A stretch of 64,000 nucleotides of DNA from positions 1,550,001 to 1,614,000 of the forward strand of contig JAVHJL010000001.1 of assembly GCA_036971715.1 (NCBI GenBank), in the 5' to 3' direction. Position 1 is the stretch's first letter. Each line of letters opens with the position of its first letter. The translations under genes and the position numbers were made by a program. A model generated the notes under the pieces. It ran no database searches. It saw only the letters and a program-made list of their open reading frames with translations, and was not told the DNA's origin. Of the stretch, positions 1 to 11,355 are shown piece after piece. Origin of the DNA: Arthrobotrys musiformis. Lineage: Eukaryota; Ascomycota; Orbiliomycetes; Orbiliales; Orbiliaceae.

Positions 1-153
1 GACGAAGAAGCAGCAACTGACGCCGACAACGAAGGAGCAAACGAAAGTGGACACGAAGAAAGCGAGGAGCGCCCACTAATCGACGGGATAAACCCACTAG
101 GAAGCGGTGGGGTTGACATCATGGAAGAATCGACCATAATAGAGCTCGCGTAG
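1..153 (+). CDS. 3' end of an unidentified gene (partial)
   Basis: An open frame enters the window at base 1 and ends with TAG at 151-153, giving the last 50 residues of a protein. The segment is very acidic (many Glu and Asp between residues 1 and 24) and ends in a Pro-Leu-Ile-Asp-Gly stretch followed by Ile-Ile-Glu-Leu-Ala. Nothing in it identifies a family; acidic disordered C-termini occur in many fungal proteins. The call as coding rests on the clean frame, the biased composition and the lack of another gene there. The start lies outside the window. Confidence 0.5.
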   Translation, partial: DEEAATDADNEGANESGHEESEERPLIDGINPLGSGGVDIMEESTIIELA

Positions 154-604
154 ATGTTTGTAGAGACCAGTATGATAACTCGAACGAAGGGGAAAATGCC
201 AGTTATAGATCATTATACATTATTCTATGAGATATATTCTCTATCCGTATAAAATACACACCGTATGCAATCGTCTATGCATAAGCCATGCCCGTCGCTC
301 GATAATAAAAATAAAAAACCGAGCCATCGCAAAATAGTACAAGGCTAAAACCAGATTACCATCGATGTAGTGTATTTATCCTTTGGGTGTCCAGAATTCC
401 AAAAATCCAAATGACACCCTGAAACATCCATTCCAGATAAAAACTCCCTTGCAGTAAACACCATCCCAAAAGCCTTCTTTTACCATCCTCTAGTATCGTT
501 CTTCATCCTTTCAACCCCTCGGCCGGGGATAAAAAAAAATAAAATAAAATAAAGGATAGAGCGGGATTCTCCGTTATACAAAGATCACCCGATTGGAGTG
601 GCGT
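154..604. other. intergenic, convergent 3' ends
   Basis: Gene-free 451 bp between the unidentified + strand gene and the small SPT subunit on the - strand. It is AT-rich, with A-runs at about 310-320 and 530-556 of the kind found in 3' UTRs. I see no further gene. Confidence 0.5.
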
Positions 605-957
605 TTATGTCGAATAATCCAGCACATCCTCCTGCCGAATCACGCTCTCGTCTCCAACGATGTAAAAGTACGCCCGTCTTGTGATCGTCTGCACGTGCTG
701 TGGTAGATATAGGGTGATCGCTGCCGTCAAGAAGCCGAGGAAGAGGAAGATGAATGTATCTGGTATCACACACACACGCACGAGTTAGCCTTTACTGCCG
801 GACACCTCGGAAGTGAAAGTTCTCCCGGAGAAGAGATAAAAGAGGGGGGATTAGACTGACTGAATACAATCTTCTCGGTGGAGGTCAGCATGTAAGAGGT
901 GAAAGTGACCTCGAACTGGTAGTGCTTTCGGCGGACGAAGTTGTAGATTGCAGACAT
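605..957 (-). CDS. serine palmitoyltransferase small subunit-like protein (DUF3317/SPT_ssu-like)
   Basis: Two exons, complement(join(605..759,861..957)), encode 83 residues. The intron (760-860) has a GTCAGT donor and a CCAG acceptor and keeps frame. The N-terminal half has the family pattern of a basic Arg-Lys-His-Tyr patch, a Phe-Glu-Val-Thr-Phe segment and Met-Leu-Thr-x-Thr-Glu-Lys, followed by one transmembrane helix (Phe-Ile-Phe-Leu-Phe-Leu-Gly-Phe) and Tyr-Leu-Pro-Gln-His. Family members are small ER membrane proteins that bind and stimulate serine palmitoyltransferase, the first enzyme of sphingolipid synthesis. The assignment is by remembered motif similarity. The start is the only ATG that keeps the conserved N-terminus. 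Confidence 0.75.
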
Positions 958-1447
958 CCTGGCGGTGGTTTGATTCGGGAGAGTATGGGAGATGAATTGG
1001 AGTATGAAGAGCTTCGATTGTGGGTATCTGATGGTCCTTGTGCAGCCGGTGGTAGTGGTTTTCGCGAGAGTCGTGGCAGTCGCAAGCGCTGACTTGAACA
1101 GATTTCGGGATCAAAGGAGGTGGGAAGGTTGAGAGCTGCTGAAAAGGGAATTTGGTCCCTGAACAAGCATGTCGGCCCACGCGACAGCCGATGCCGACCG
1201 ACCAACCAAACCACACGCTCAACACCAATAAGATAATTAAATATACAATCAGAACCGCGCTGATTGGCTTCCTCACAACATATGATAATTGACAAAAGAC
1301 ATCGTGATTCTATGCAGGTTGATGGGTGTTATACAATTGTGTATATGTCAGATCTAACAGTACCAAGAAACCCAAATGCAATGCAATGCAATGCAGTGTA
1401 ATATAATACGGCTCTCGACCTCAAGCTCTTCTCAGAGAGTATCGACA
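958..1447. other. intergenic, with an ATGCA pentamer repeat
   Basis: 490 bp between the SPT subunit start and the Asx gene stop. It should hold the SPT subunit promoter. A short tandem repeat of ATGCA lies at about 1376-1396. Frames open on the minus strand here lack family features. Confidence 0.5.
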
Positions 1448-3084
1448 TCAAGCCGTCTCCCGGGCCGCCTTCTTCTCGTAGTATCCCTGCCGGATTGTAA
1501 AGACACTTCCGAGGAATTCATCGTTCCTTCTTACCACAAACTGTTTCCACGCATTCCCATGGGGGTATTGCTTCCCATATTTCCCAGGGTCGGATGCCTT
1601 GAGCGTCCCATCTTCATCCAATAGTGCGACCTCGAGCTGCGCAAGGTTATAGATTTGGATCGTAAGGTCCTTTTCATGATCAGCTTTCTCTGGTGGTTTT
1701 GTCGAGGACCCTTCGCCTACATCGTCGTCTCTGTTGCCGACCAAAAACTTCCTCGTCCCGCTGGGATATCGGAATGTCATTATACATGCATCTCTCTTTT
1801 TCTTCGCTCCTGCCCCATCCTCTGAGAGTTCTACGCTATCGAGCCCACAGACCTTTTCTATCGTTATGCCACCTTGAAAAGTTCGTTTGTATTCGAATAT
1901 GTCCCCGGGCCTCAACATCTTCTGCTGACAAAGTTCATAAAGCGTAATGCCTGCTGATAGTCCCGCGTCTCCGATAAACACAGCCTGCTTCTGGCCCCAA
2001 TACTCCTCAAATTCATTGTTTTTCACGTCGTCGACTTTATCTGCCATTGGGCCCAATCTTAGACGCATTGCTTCCTCTGCCTGTTTGATGTAAGCTGGTT
2101 CGTAAGATCCCGTCGCGAGATCATCTTGTAACTCAGCGAATGCTGTACGGAAGGCGTCATTATTGAGATTTTGGAAGAGCTCCGGAGTCGGAATCCGGGG
2201 CGGGGGCAGGTCTGGATCTTGGTCTGGGAATGTGACTTCTTTATCAATCGGGTGGAGTAAAGACAGAAGTTGGTCTTTTTCTTCGTCAGTGAAGAGGCCC
2301 CAGGTGTTTTCGTTGAATATCATCTATGTCAGGCATTAACAAGAGGTCAAGCTGCTTTTGCCAAGATACTTGATAAACAGAGGCATACATTGCATTCTGC
2401 ATTGATGATTTTACTTCTCTTGCTGGTGAGAAGATGGGTGGCGCTCCAGACTCCACCCTTAGCTGCCTTCCCTAGTGCCTTCCGTTTTGGCGACGGCTGT
2501 TCCAGTTGTTTTCCTGCAGTATCTAGGTATTTATCTTCATCGTATACTGGGTTTGCCTTTCGGGCTCGACCAGATCTTCGAGGAGCCTCTGGCGCAGCAA
2601 AGTCGGCCAGTTCGTCGACCATGTTGGTATCCTCCTGCTCGTTTGCCTTGGACCTTGTTGATCTCGTAGACCTGGTGGTCCTTCCGATGGGTGTCGGTTC
2701 GACTTTCTTCTGTTTCCTTGGTGTCTCAATATCCACTTCCTCCAATTGCTGGGAAACTTCGGCGAGAGGACTATCTGCCTGCATATCTGCATCTGCTGAT
2801 TCGACGCCCTCGGCCTCAGTTCCTTTGGGAGATACCCCGGCTGTCGCAGAAGGCGCAGATGATTCGACATCATGCATAGGCTCTTCTTTCGCAGCATCTT
2901 CGTCTACCAGAGACGATTTCTCAGTTTTCGCCTTTTTGCGGGGTGACTGGTGCAGAATATCCCTTGTCGGTTCCTCCCCGATATCCCCAACATCATGGTC
3001 ATCAACCTCGGGCACCGGCTCCTTCGCATTCCTAGCTGATTTCCGTTTCGAGGCCGGGCCGGTCGTCCTCTTTTTCTGGGCCAT
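1448..3084 (-). CDS. Asx homology (DEUBAD) domain chromatin protein
   Basis: Two exons, complement(join(1448..2323,2389..3084)), encode 523 residues; the 65-bp intron (2324-2388) is in phase 0. Residues 1-200 are low complexity, acidic and basic, with repeated Arg-Ser-Thr motifs and Lys/Arg clusters suited to a nuclear protein. The Asx homology domain starts just before the intron (Leu-Leu-Thr-Ser-Lys-Arg-Ser-Lys) and runs on through Trp-Gly-Leu-Phe-Thr, an LLSLL motif, and a Glu-Tyr-Trp-Gly-Gln-Lys signature. In animals Asx/ASXL proteins use this DEUBAD module to activate the BAP1-type H2A deubiquitinase; fungal members are presumed chromatin factors. An in-frame extension upstream to 3297 exists but Met at 3084 opens the charged N-terminus and is preferred. 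It shares a 325-bp promoter region with SEC22. Confidence 0.75.
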
Positions 3085-3409
3085 CTTCAGTGATCTGTGG
3101 GGTTGACGGCGGCCGAAGATGTTTTCATGGAATTGGTGGCGTCTGAGTCTAAGGTTGAATTGAAGGGCGAACGTGTTGAAGCGTGTTTGGGGGCCGCTGA
3201 GGCGTTGAACAGCTTTCGTCACCGCGCAGCCGACCAGGCTAGGCGACTTGCAGGGCCCTTTTGACCAACGTGGACCTCTCGAAAGTCCCTCCACCAACTA
3301 GCGCCCGAACTCCATCTCATCGCATCGACGCCTTCGAAGCACCCACGAACCCTCGCATTCCGTTATCAGAGTCGCATTTGTTAGGCAGAGTTAGGAGTAG
3401 TCGTCCACC
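3085..3409. promoter_or_regulatory. shared divergent promoter region of the Asx gene and SEC22
   Basis: The two start codons are 325 bp apart and face away from each other, so both promoters must lie here or overlap the neighbour's 5' UTR. No TATA-like or recognised operator motif stands out. Inferred from layout only. Confidence 0.5.
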
Positions 3410-4276
3410 ATGGTCCAGTCGACCATCATCACCCGGCTTGATGGTAAGCTTCGCTGTGGAATTTGGTGGTGTCGCATGGCTTCGATGAACGATGGATCTA
3501 ACGGACTCTATCTCCAGGCATGCCACTAGCAGCTACCGTCGATGATGCCCAGGTTCGTTCCTGTATTCTACCTAGCTATCTATGCTTATATGAAGGGACC
3601 TGTGTGCTAACACCCCGTTATTACAGGTGGAAGAGAATCTCCAGCAGTACAAAGAACAGGCCAAGATGATATTCCGTCGTCTGACCTCGAATTCAGAACC
3701 TCAGGCATCCATTGAATCCGGTCCTTACACTCTCCAGTACGTCTGCCACCTGCTTTGTTCATCTCTCCAATCACTTGGCCTCAGATTCTTACCAGGGGGC
3801 GTCGTAGTTATCTGATCCAGGACGGTGTGTCCTATCTCTGCATCTGCGAACGTTCCTACCCGCGTAAACTCGCCTTTACATACCTATCCGACATCGCCGC
3901 CGAATTCACCTCTTCATACCCTCAACGCGAAGTCCACTCGCCGTCCGTCCGTCCTTACCAATTCGTCGACTTCGACACCTTCATGCAGCGTACGAAACGT
4001 ACATACCAAGATACCCGTGCCACGCAGAATCTCGACAAGCTAAATGACGACTTGAAGGATGTAACGAGGGTTATGACGAAGAATATCGAGGATTTGCTGT
4101 ACCGAGGTGATAGTTTGGATAAAATGGGAGATATGAGCAGTCGGCTGAAACAGGATTCGGCCAAGTACAAGAAGGCGGCGAGACGGATAAATTGGGATCT
4201 ACTGATCAGACAATATGCGCCATTTGGGCTGCTGGGATTTATTGTGATTGTATTCATATGGTGGAGATTCTTCTAG
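3410..4276 (+). CDS. SEC22: R-SNARE Sec22
   Basis: Four exons, join(3410..3443,3518..3552,3627..3736,3796..4276), encode 219 residues, the usual Sec22 length. The N-terminal longin domain (about residues 1-120) contains Leu-Pro-Leu-Ala-Ala and Cys-Glu-Arg-Ser-Tyr-Pro-Arg-Lys-Leu-Ala-Phe. The SNARE coil follows (about 130-190), with the zero-layer Arg in Leu-Leu-Tyr-Arg-Gly-Asp-Ser-Leu-Asp. A single C-terminal membrane anchor ends in Trp-Trp-Arg-Phe-Phe. Sec22 is the vesicle SNARE for ER-Golgi transport in both directions. Each intron has GT..AG ends and the phases match. Exons 1 and 2 are only 34 and 35 bp and were placed by matching the conserved N-terminus. Confidence 0.93.
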
Positions 4277-4564
4277 GCCGGGTTTGGATTTTTTTTTTTT
4301 ATTTTGGAATTATTTTGTGCTAGCGGGTATGGGCTTTTATAATCGGGACTTACGTGAAGATGCATCTTCTCAGCTATTTGTGTAGATTGGGTCTGTAAAA
4401 ATATGCAAATTGCATTTTCCTCTCTAATTCAAATCGGACATGGGTGTCTCGGGCATGATCGATGTGATACATATAGGTAGATATCTAGATATTTTGAAAC
4501 CCCAAAACGCCAAAAAGATGCATGCTAGAAACCGCATTAAGATATATAGGTATCATCTAAGATA

Positions 4565-5372
4565 TCATAGGCCCTTCTTCCCCTCCGCCGCCTTCTTACT
4601 CTGAACTCTCGCCGACCACCACTCCTCCCAATCCCTCCGGTATAAATCTACAACGGTACACTCGTCCTTCACATAAAACAACTTGGCGATCTCGTTCTCC
4701 AGGATGAAATCCCACAGCTTCCCGCCGGCTATACTCCTCATCAGCGCCGTGGCCACGAACCAGCCGAGACCGATCACTACTCCGGCGCCAGATCCCACTA
4801 ACACCTGTTTTACAGTGTGATAGTGTAGGTATACCCTCGCCCACGCCACTCCGACGGCCAAAGCTGGCAGCGAGAGTAGCAAGAGTGACTTCACCGGCTT
4901 TGGAAGGAACTTATTCCTTACAGCGATCCAGAGGGATATATACGTCGCGAAGAAGAACATAAACTGCGTATGCGAAGAAGGCATACCATATCCCTTCCCC
5001 TTCAGATCTACAAAAAACCAATTCAATATCAGTAATCAAGACCCTTTTTGCTATATATTCGCGTGACTTTTTGTATTTTTGGGGGTTTGTGGGTAAATTC
5101 ATACTGGTGGGCCTCGCCTCCTTGATAACACGTTTTAGCACGTAATTTATAGCCTCATTGCCTAACTGCCCGGCAAAAGCTAATATAATTTCTAGTTCTC
5201 GATGCGAGAAGATCAAGACGGCGTAGATTGCCATCAATGCCTGTGGGGCTAAAGAGAGGTAGGCGGCAACGAGTGATATAGGATCGGAAGGATCATATGA
5301 GACGTGAGTGATTGAAAGGGAGGCCAGCGGGGAGGCATCTTGGCCGGTGATGAGTGGGGCGGCGCAGGACAT
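4565..5372 (-). CDS. CAX4: dolichyl-diphosphate phosphatase (CAX4/CWH8, DOLPP1 family)
   Basis: Two exons, complement(join(4565..5007,5105..5372)), encode 236 residues with several membrane helices. The PAP2 phosphatase signature is present in order: Lys-x6-Arg-Pro at about residues 81-89, Pro-Ser-Ser-His-Thr just after the splice junction, and a third motif with Ala-Arg-Val-Tyr-Leu-His-Tyr-His. The enzyme removes phosphate from dolichyl diphosphate in the ER lumen so that the carrier lipid can be reused in N-glycosylation. The intron (5008-5104) splits motif one from motif two, and splicing restores the expected spacing. The Ser-Ser-His variant of the middle motif suits the dolichyl branch of the family. 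Confidence 0.92.
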
Positions 5373-7459
5373 TATGGAGGGGGGCTTTTGGAGGCGTGGG
5401 TGTAATGCAGGAGATCCGGAGAGAGAAGGGGAAACCTTTTGGTTGGTGTAGCACTAACTTGGATGTAATTAATGTGGATTTGAGGTTGCTTGGTTAGGTG
5501 GCTGCAACGCACAAAATGCCACGGGGCAGGAATGGAGCGTGGTAGCGGACATCTAATTGCGCATATCGCGCGCTCGGGAAATGTGGCGAGTTTGAGGGCA
5601 ACTTGTTACACTTCGCTATGGGGACCCGGATTACCTCGATAAGCATTAGCTAAGTGATTCGGGCTGAATTTTGGACCTGAGTGTTAGTGTGATGTAATGC
5701 ATGGACTGGGAAGTTGTTCCGGAGCCAGGGCAGCACTGCATGCACAACGGCAGGGCGACTTCGGTCAAGTCGCGAATAGAAATAACTTCTGGAATTCCGC
5801 TTTGTAAACCCTCTGGAGCTCTCCTCTTGAGAATTATCTATATCTGGCGAGGTAAGTGTAGCTGGGATATACTGGTATTCTCTTTATTAAGTGAAGCGCT
5901 GGATACAGCGCTGGTATTAGAGGTTTCCAACGAGCATTATCAGCCTCTTCACGTTCCTGCAAATAGCTTCTTCTTGTCATCCCACGTCGAGGGAAACCCT
6001 GTACCTCGTATTGCGGTGAGCCCCCCCGGAATATAAATTTTCCGTTAGTTATGTCTATGGTTTTTCTTTTGACTATCTATTTCCATGGATGCATGGAGTG
6101 TGAAAATAGTTCACCGTAGTGCCGTCGATCTTCAATATATTTGGCTCGCAAATTCCAAAGCCTCAAATGGCATGGATTACACTGCATGCCGATGTGACAA
6201 TGGTTATGTAAAAACGAGGGTTTCATAGTATACCGACGGCTACTGCGGATGTGTCCGGGTGCACGTCCCATGCCCTTAAGTAGCTTTTCGGACCCTGGCA
6301 TCCTTGGGAAAAGCTTATATTTCTGTAGTCAAGCATAGCTCTTGTAATTATTTCACTTTGTTTTATTTAAATTTTCTTTCATATCCGATTCCAATCCACT
6401 CAAAGATATTTTTGACTGCTAGGGAAAGATCGATTTATTTGTGGAAAGTAAAAAACTGTTCTTATTGACTATTCTCGAATTCCAGTATCTCCAATGTTAA
6501 CTTGCCTACGGTTCGAAACATTTATAGGAAAAAAAATTCTAAACTTCACAAGGATTAAAAGCTCACCTCGCTTTAGTGATCCATTCTTACAGCCTGGTAA
6601 CACGTGATTTGTTCTATGTTTTGAATATGCACTGCCTAAAACTCAAAGATTCAAAGATTTTACTAACGACTCAAGCGCTTTTCTTGAGCTCCGCCCGGAC
6701 TGCTAGGTTTAAGCATCCCAAGCCCGAAAAACCCCTGCCGGGATGCATTATAAATGTATAACACGTCCATGGAAGAACCCGATGCCCGGGCTTTAATTGA
6801 TTACTCATCAGAAAATTCGAAACCCTTCCTCGGCTCGCGTACCTGGTTTTTCGCAATTCGAAGTTACAACCGCGGGAGAGGTGCATACTTAGCCGCCCCG
6901 ACAGTCTGCTTAGCCACGTTTTTTAAACAAGACAGCAAAAGAATCGTGACAAGAGATTCCCAAGAGCTCTATAGATCTAGCAGGCGCAATTATATGCCCT
7001 TGAAAAGTGTGAATTGATTAGTAAACTTGGAAACCCTGGTATCGCAAGTATAATTCGCGGATTGCAACCAAGTAAACACAAAAAAAAACTCCTGCGATAT
7101 AACTGCACTCCACAATTGCACAGCGATGCTGCCTGTTTGGGTTTTAACGGCCGAAAAGTCTCAAACTTCAACGAGGGTTATTGAGGTTTGGTTTGGGTCC
7201 GTGGTGATGTGATGGAAGGTATTCTGTCACGTCTATCCTACAGCTGTCTTTGAAAGAAAAGAGATTGTTCTATCAAATCCTCATTGAATCTACCTATATA
7301 TAGGATGCCTTTGAGGCCTCGAACTCGAGATACCCATTGCAAACCCATTACACAGCTACAAAGACAATTGACTACATATCAATCCTTCAATCAAGCATTT
7401 AAAATTTCGCGATCATATTAATAGCTTTAAAACCTTTTGCCGTTACAAATAAAACAATC
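5373..7459. other. gene-poor intergenic region
   Basis: 2.1 kb with no convincing gene. The distal part, from about 6300, is AT-rich, with scattered open frames under 115 codons that lack domains or start context. The last 300 bp should hold the promoter and leader of the secreted-protein gene. Confidence 0.5.
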
Positions 7460-8434
7460 ATGCGCTCCTCTTTTCTCATTCCTTCATTCCTTGTCTTGGT
7501 TGCTCCCGTTCTCTCTAGCACAACCTATGGCTGCTGGTCAGACAAATCCCAAAAGTTCCATAAGGATTGTATGATCGCTGCTTCTGGAATCGTTCTGCAA
7601 CAAACTGGAACTGATGATAACTCCTGGGTTCCCCCATACATAATCACCCAATCCTGGGGCTCATGTACCGCTAAGCTTCGAGGAAGCGGCAGCGGAAACG
7701 TCGTGCCAGCCATCGCTTTGATCTCCTCGTTCGAACAGCTGGGTTCCAAATGCCAGAACGGATACTTCTACTACGATTCTGGATATATCAATGCTGAGTT
7801 GAACGGTAAAAGCGGATGGAAGAGGGATGCGCCCACGGAGATTGAACTCGAGACTACATGGAACACAACCGAGTCGATCCCCCACTACGAATCAAAGGAA
7901 CCAGAGTGGCTTTCCTCGCGGTATAAAGGAGGAAAATCGAAAGAAGAACCCGAACCATCGGCCGCCAGAAGCAGGCTTGCAAAGCGTGCGAATGGGAAAT
8001 ATATCTCATCCTTGACCGGTCGGGCGGGTACCTTCCAGCTCTACCGCGGAACACAAACTATCATTGGTAATCACCCGGGTGCCGATGTTCTTGTGGTGGA
8101 TATGTACAACGTCGTTCTCGATCTCGTCGACGGCGCTTTGACGAATACTGGAACCTACCTCCTTCGCTCGGGTATCGATGTTACATCCGGATCCACTGTT
8201 AACGTTCTGGCCATTGCGATCCAGTTGGGTGGTCAGTATTCTAGCTGGCAGCAGATGTTCAACTCCTTTGGGGATGGTGGAGACTTGGCTAGAGCTTTGA
8301 TCAATTCGGCTGTTGTCAACTGGGATGGAGAGCAGTTGACTGCTGGTGTTTATCACATCTACAATAGATTCAACGATGTCGTCTTCTCGTTGATTTTGAA
8401 TGGTGTTACTGGGTCTACCGGAAACCTCCCATAA
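7460..8434 (+). CDS. secreted four-cysteine protein with Kex2-type sites (effector-like, unknown)
   Basis: Intronless, 324 residues. Residues 1-19 form a clear signal peptide. The N-terminal part (20-120) has four cysteines (25, 37, 69, 98), enough for two disulphides, and a Trp-Gly-Ser-Cys-Thr-Ala-Lys-Leu segment loosely like Ecp2/Hce2-type secreted effectors. Two Lys-Arg pairs (121-122 and 175-176) flank a charged linker with an N-glycosylation site at Asn135. They look like Kex2 sites that would release a cysteine-free C-terminal part (177-324). I do not recognise a named family. The gene stands alone between two gene-poor tracts, a common setting for fungal secreted effectors. Whether it acts on a host, on prey or on the cell wall cannot be told. 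Confidence 0.75.
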   Translation: MRSSFLIPSFLVLVAPVLSSTTYGCWSDKSQKFHKDCMIAASGIVLQQTGTDDNSWVPPYIITQSWGSCTAKLRGSGSGNVVPAIALISSFEQLGSKCQNGYFYYDSGYINAELNGKSGWKRDAPTEIELETTWNTTESIPHYESKEPEWLSSRYKGGKSKEEPEPSAARSRLAKRANGKYISSLTGRAGTFQLYRGTQTIIGNHPGADVLVVDMYNVVLDLVDGALTNTGTYLLRSGIDVTSGSTVNVLAIAIQLGGQYSSWQQMFNSFGDGGDLARALINSAVVNWDGEQLTAGVYHIYNRFNDVVFSLILNGVTGSTGNLP

Positions 8435-9902
8435 AAAAAATCTAAGGTGTTAGGATTCCTGGATTGTACCTGGTACAATCTACATCATCTATATTAATAG
8501 TACTATTCATGGGCAATAGAAGGAGGTTTCAAGTGAGTTAGCAAAACGTATTCGCAGCATATATTTCTTTTACTTTCAATTTTTCTTTTACTTTTTTTTT
8601 TTACTCAAAATTTCTTGTTGCAACTTTCATGGATATAGATATAGATATAGACTGGTACTAGTACTACGGGGTTATAAATAGTGTTTAGAAGCTAGTAATT
8701 AGGGCACGAATTTCAATCCGGGTATAAAATCTCCAAAGTTTAAGTCTCGGGAGCAATACAGCCGCGAGGTGCCTAAAAGCTTAACAGTCTTGATGCAGGG
8801 GTCCTAGCTAAGCAAATATGGGGATTAGCATGTAATAACGTGAGGAAGACTAGCTTTGGCTCTATAAATCTAACGTAGAATCTTTAGTCTGATATAGTGC
8901 TGCGAGTCGCACTCGCACAAACATTCACATTGTTGGCCGTATATCTGGACCAATGCAAATTGATACCGATATCAAATCAGATTCTTGGAATGGACAGGTC
9001 ACCTGCACAAACTTAGTTAGTCCCCCAAACGCTCCTATTCGTCAATATTGGTCACCGCTGAAACAGGTTTGCACAAGTTCCCGAATATTCTCCCGAACCG
9101 TCCAAATGTCGGAACTCCATCTTAAAACTCTGCCGTAGTTATTCCTTTGATTCCGCCAGAACCACTTTTAGAGCATAGATTAGCCGGCTCATCTGCGGGT
9201 CAAATCTGGGGAAATTCGGGGATTTTATTAACCCCATGCATAGCCATGGAGATGGCGTTATTCAGGTGACGTCGATAACACTTATGGCTCCACACCGCCA
9301 ACCAGGCGCCAAATTGTTGGATTTTTGTATCGAGAGGACTAAAAAGGGTAACAAAAGTGTATTATTATTGGTAGCACAAAAATGCAAACTAATGTCTTCG
9401 GGCTGGCGCCGACGATAGCTGCGTCGTCTCCAAACTATGATCCTGGAGTTCTGGTGCGACCGTCGATATTCCGATGTTCCTGTGATATTCCGACATTGCG
9501 GCTCAACTTGTTTAATTTAAGATCGCATCTATAGATCTGGATCCACATTTTTTCCGTTCTTTAACTTCCCCGAGCTGCCCTCCGGAGCCCTAGTTGGTTT
9601 CACTTTTGTCAACTTTGATGATAACTCATCGGTCATCGGTCATTGCATCGCAAAATTTACACTAAAGTCGATAATTTTCTTTTTTAGAACTGGCGGAAAT
9701 GCGACGTTAGAGAATCGTATGAGGACGAGCATTCGAACTTTGTTCAAATTAAACTTGCGTATTTTTGGAATATAAAAAAGACCACGTTTTTTCTGCCACG
9801 AGTGATGAGCGTTTGGAGCACATTCTAACATCGCAATATACGACTCGACTTTCCTTCGAGAGACACAGTATTCCCACAATCACAACTTTCTATCTTTTAA
9901 AA
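8435..9902. other. gene-poor intergenic region
   Basis: 1.5 kb with no convincing gene. It holds T-rich runs just after the secreted-protein gene (8568-8603) and a short ATAGAT repeat (about 8635-8650). The final stretch must include the promoter of the DUF1479 gene. Confidence 0.5.
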
Positions 9903-11345
9903 ATGCTAGTCGCACGTACACCTATGATTCGGAGCCTCGCTAGGCCCGCAATCAGAGCATCGATATTTACAAGAAATATTGGGGCGATGCCTCAGATTGC
10001 GAAAGCTGAGGGGGATATCTCCTCAGTATTCGCATCGCTCTCGGGGGAGACGGAGCAGCAGCTGCCGGTGCGTTATAAGGAACTCAAGAGGCAGCTGATT
10101 GCGGAAAATGCCGATAAGGTCCAAGCGAGTTGGAATAGACTCGTTGAGTCTTTGAAAGACGGTGTTGAGATGGCGAAAGTGATGAGAGAACAAGTATGGC
10201 CGACGACCTCGGAAATGATTATTTAAATAGTACTTGCTAATGGCTACTAGATGATCCCATCGGTCACATTCGCTGATCTGACTACCGGAAAACTGAATTC
10301 AAAAACTGTTGACACCATCAAAAGCCGCGGAACTGCTGTCGTCAGAGGCGTCTTCTCACCCGCCGAAGCACTTGAGATGAAAGCCCAAACTAGAGCGTAT
10401 ATAGACGCTAACCTGAATATGACAAAACATTTCAAAGGCCAGGTTTTTGAGATATACTGGTCTCCAAGTCAAATCAAAGCTAGGGCCGACCCTCGGATGT
10501 TGGGTGCACAACGAGCACTTCAAAGGCTGTGGAGCGGGCTACCGGAACAGAATACGAATACACCTATGTCATACGCTGATCGTCTAAGGATGCGGACTCC
10601 GGGTGATAAATCGTTTGCCTTGGGGCCGCATGTTGACGGTGGATCGTTGGAGCGGTGGGAAGATCCAACATATGCATCTTGTTATACCGAAATATTGAAG
10701 GGGAACTGGGAAAATTATAACCCCTTCGATGCCAAACACCGAGTTGACGCGGTGATGGATCTGTATAATTCCTCCGGTGGATGTGCTGCGTTCCGAGAAT
10801 TTCAGGGTTGGCTTAGTCTTTCCTCTTGTGGGCCCGGGGAGGGCACTTTGAGAGTCAATCCACTGTTGAAACAGGCGACTGCGTACTGGATCCTGGGACC
10901 GTTCTTTTCGCCACCGAAACATGACCCATTATCCCTCGATGGGTGGAGACTTGACCTTTCGACGTCAAGATTCCCGGGTTCGGCGCAGGGCAGAGGTCAA
11001 GAAATGTCTGATGCGACACATCCGCACTTGCAATTGCAGTATTCGATGGTATCCGCACCACGAGTCGAGCCTGGTGATTTTCTGGTATGGCACTGTGACA
11101 CCATTCATGCCGTTGATCCGGTTCACAATGGGAAAGAGGATGCAAGTGTCTTTTATATTCCAGTAGTTCCGCAATGTCGGCTTAACGAAGAGTACATCCA
11201 GAAACAGAAAGAGGCTTTTCTGACAGGATACCCTCCTCCAGATTTCCCTGGGGGCAATGGAGAAGAATATCACCAAGGACGGCCGGGGGTAGGTTCTATC
11301 AAAGAAGTTGGAGGTCAAGCCGCCTTAACAGCGATGGGGTTTTGA
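9903..11345 (+). CDS. DUF1479 family protein (YbiU-like putative Fe(II)/2-oxoglutarate oxygenase)
   Basis: Two exons, join(9903..10193,10251..11345), encode 461 residues; the 57-bp intron has a TGCTAATG branch site and phase 0. Exon 1 gives a basic N-terminus that could target mitochondria, then the conserved Glu-Gly-Asp-Ile-Ser-Ser-Val-Phe and Ser-Leu-Ser-Gly stretch. Exon 2 holds the double-stranded beta-helix core: His-Val-Asp-Gly-Gly supplies the metal-binding His-x-Asp, and a distal His lies in Trp-His-Cys-Asp-Thr-Ile-His-Ala-Val. Family members are assigned to the cupin-like oxygenases by fold; their substrates are unknown. The stop codon is only 10 bp from the stop codon of MOD5 on the other strand. 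Confidence 0.85.
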
Positions 11346-11355
11346 AGTAGATTTT

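Noticed and set aside
5701..6036. 111-codon plus-strand frame
   Set aside because: No domain, no homologous feel, and the only candidate in a gene-poor tract; treated as chance.
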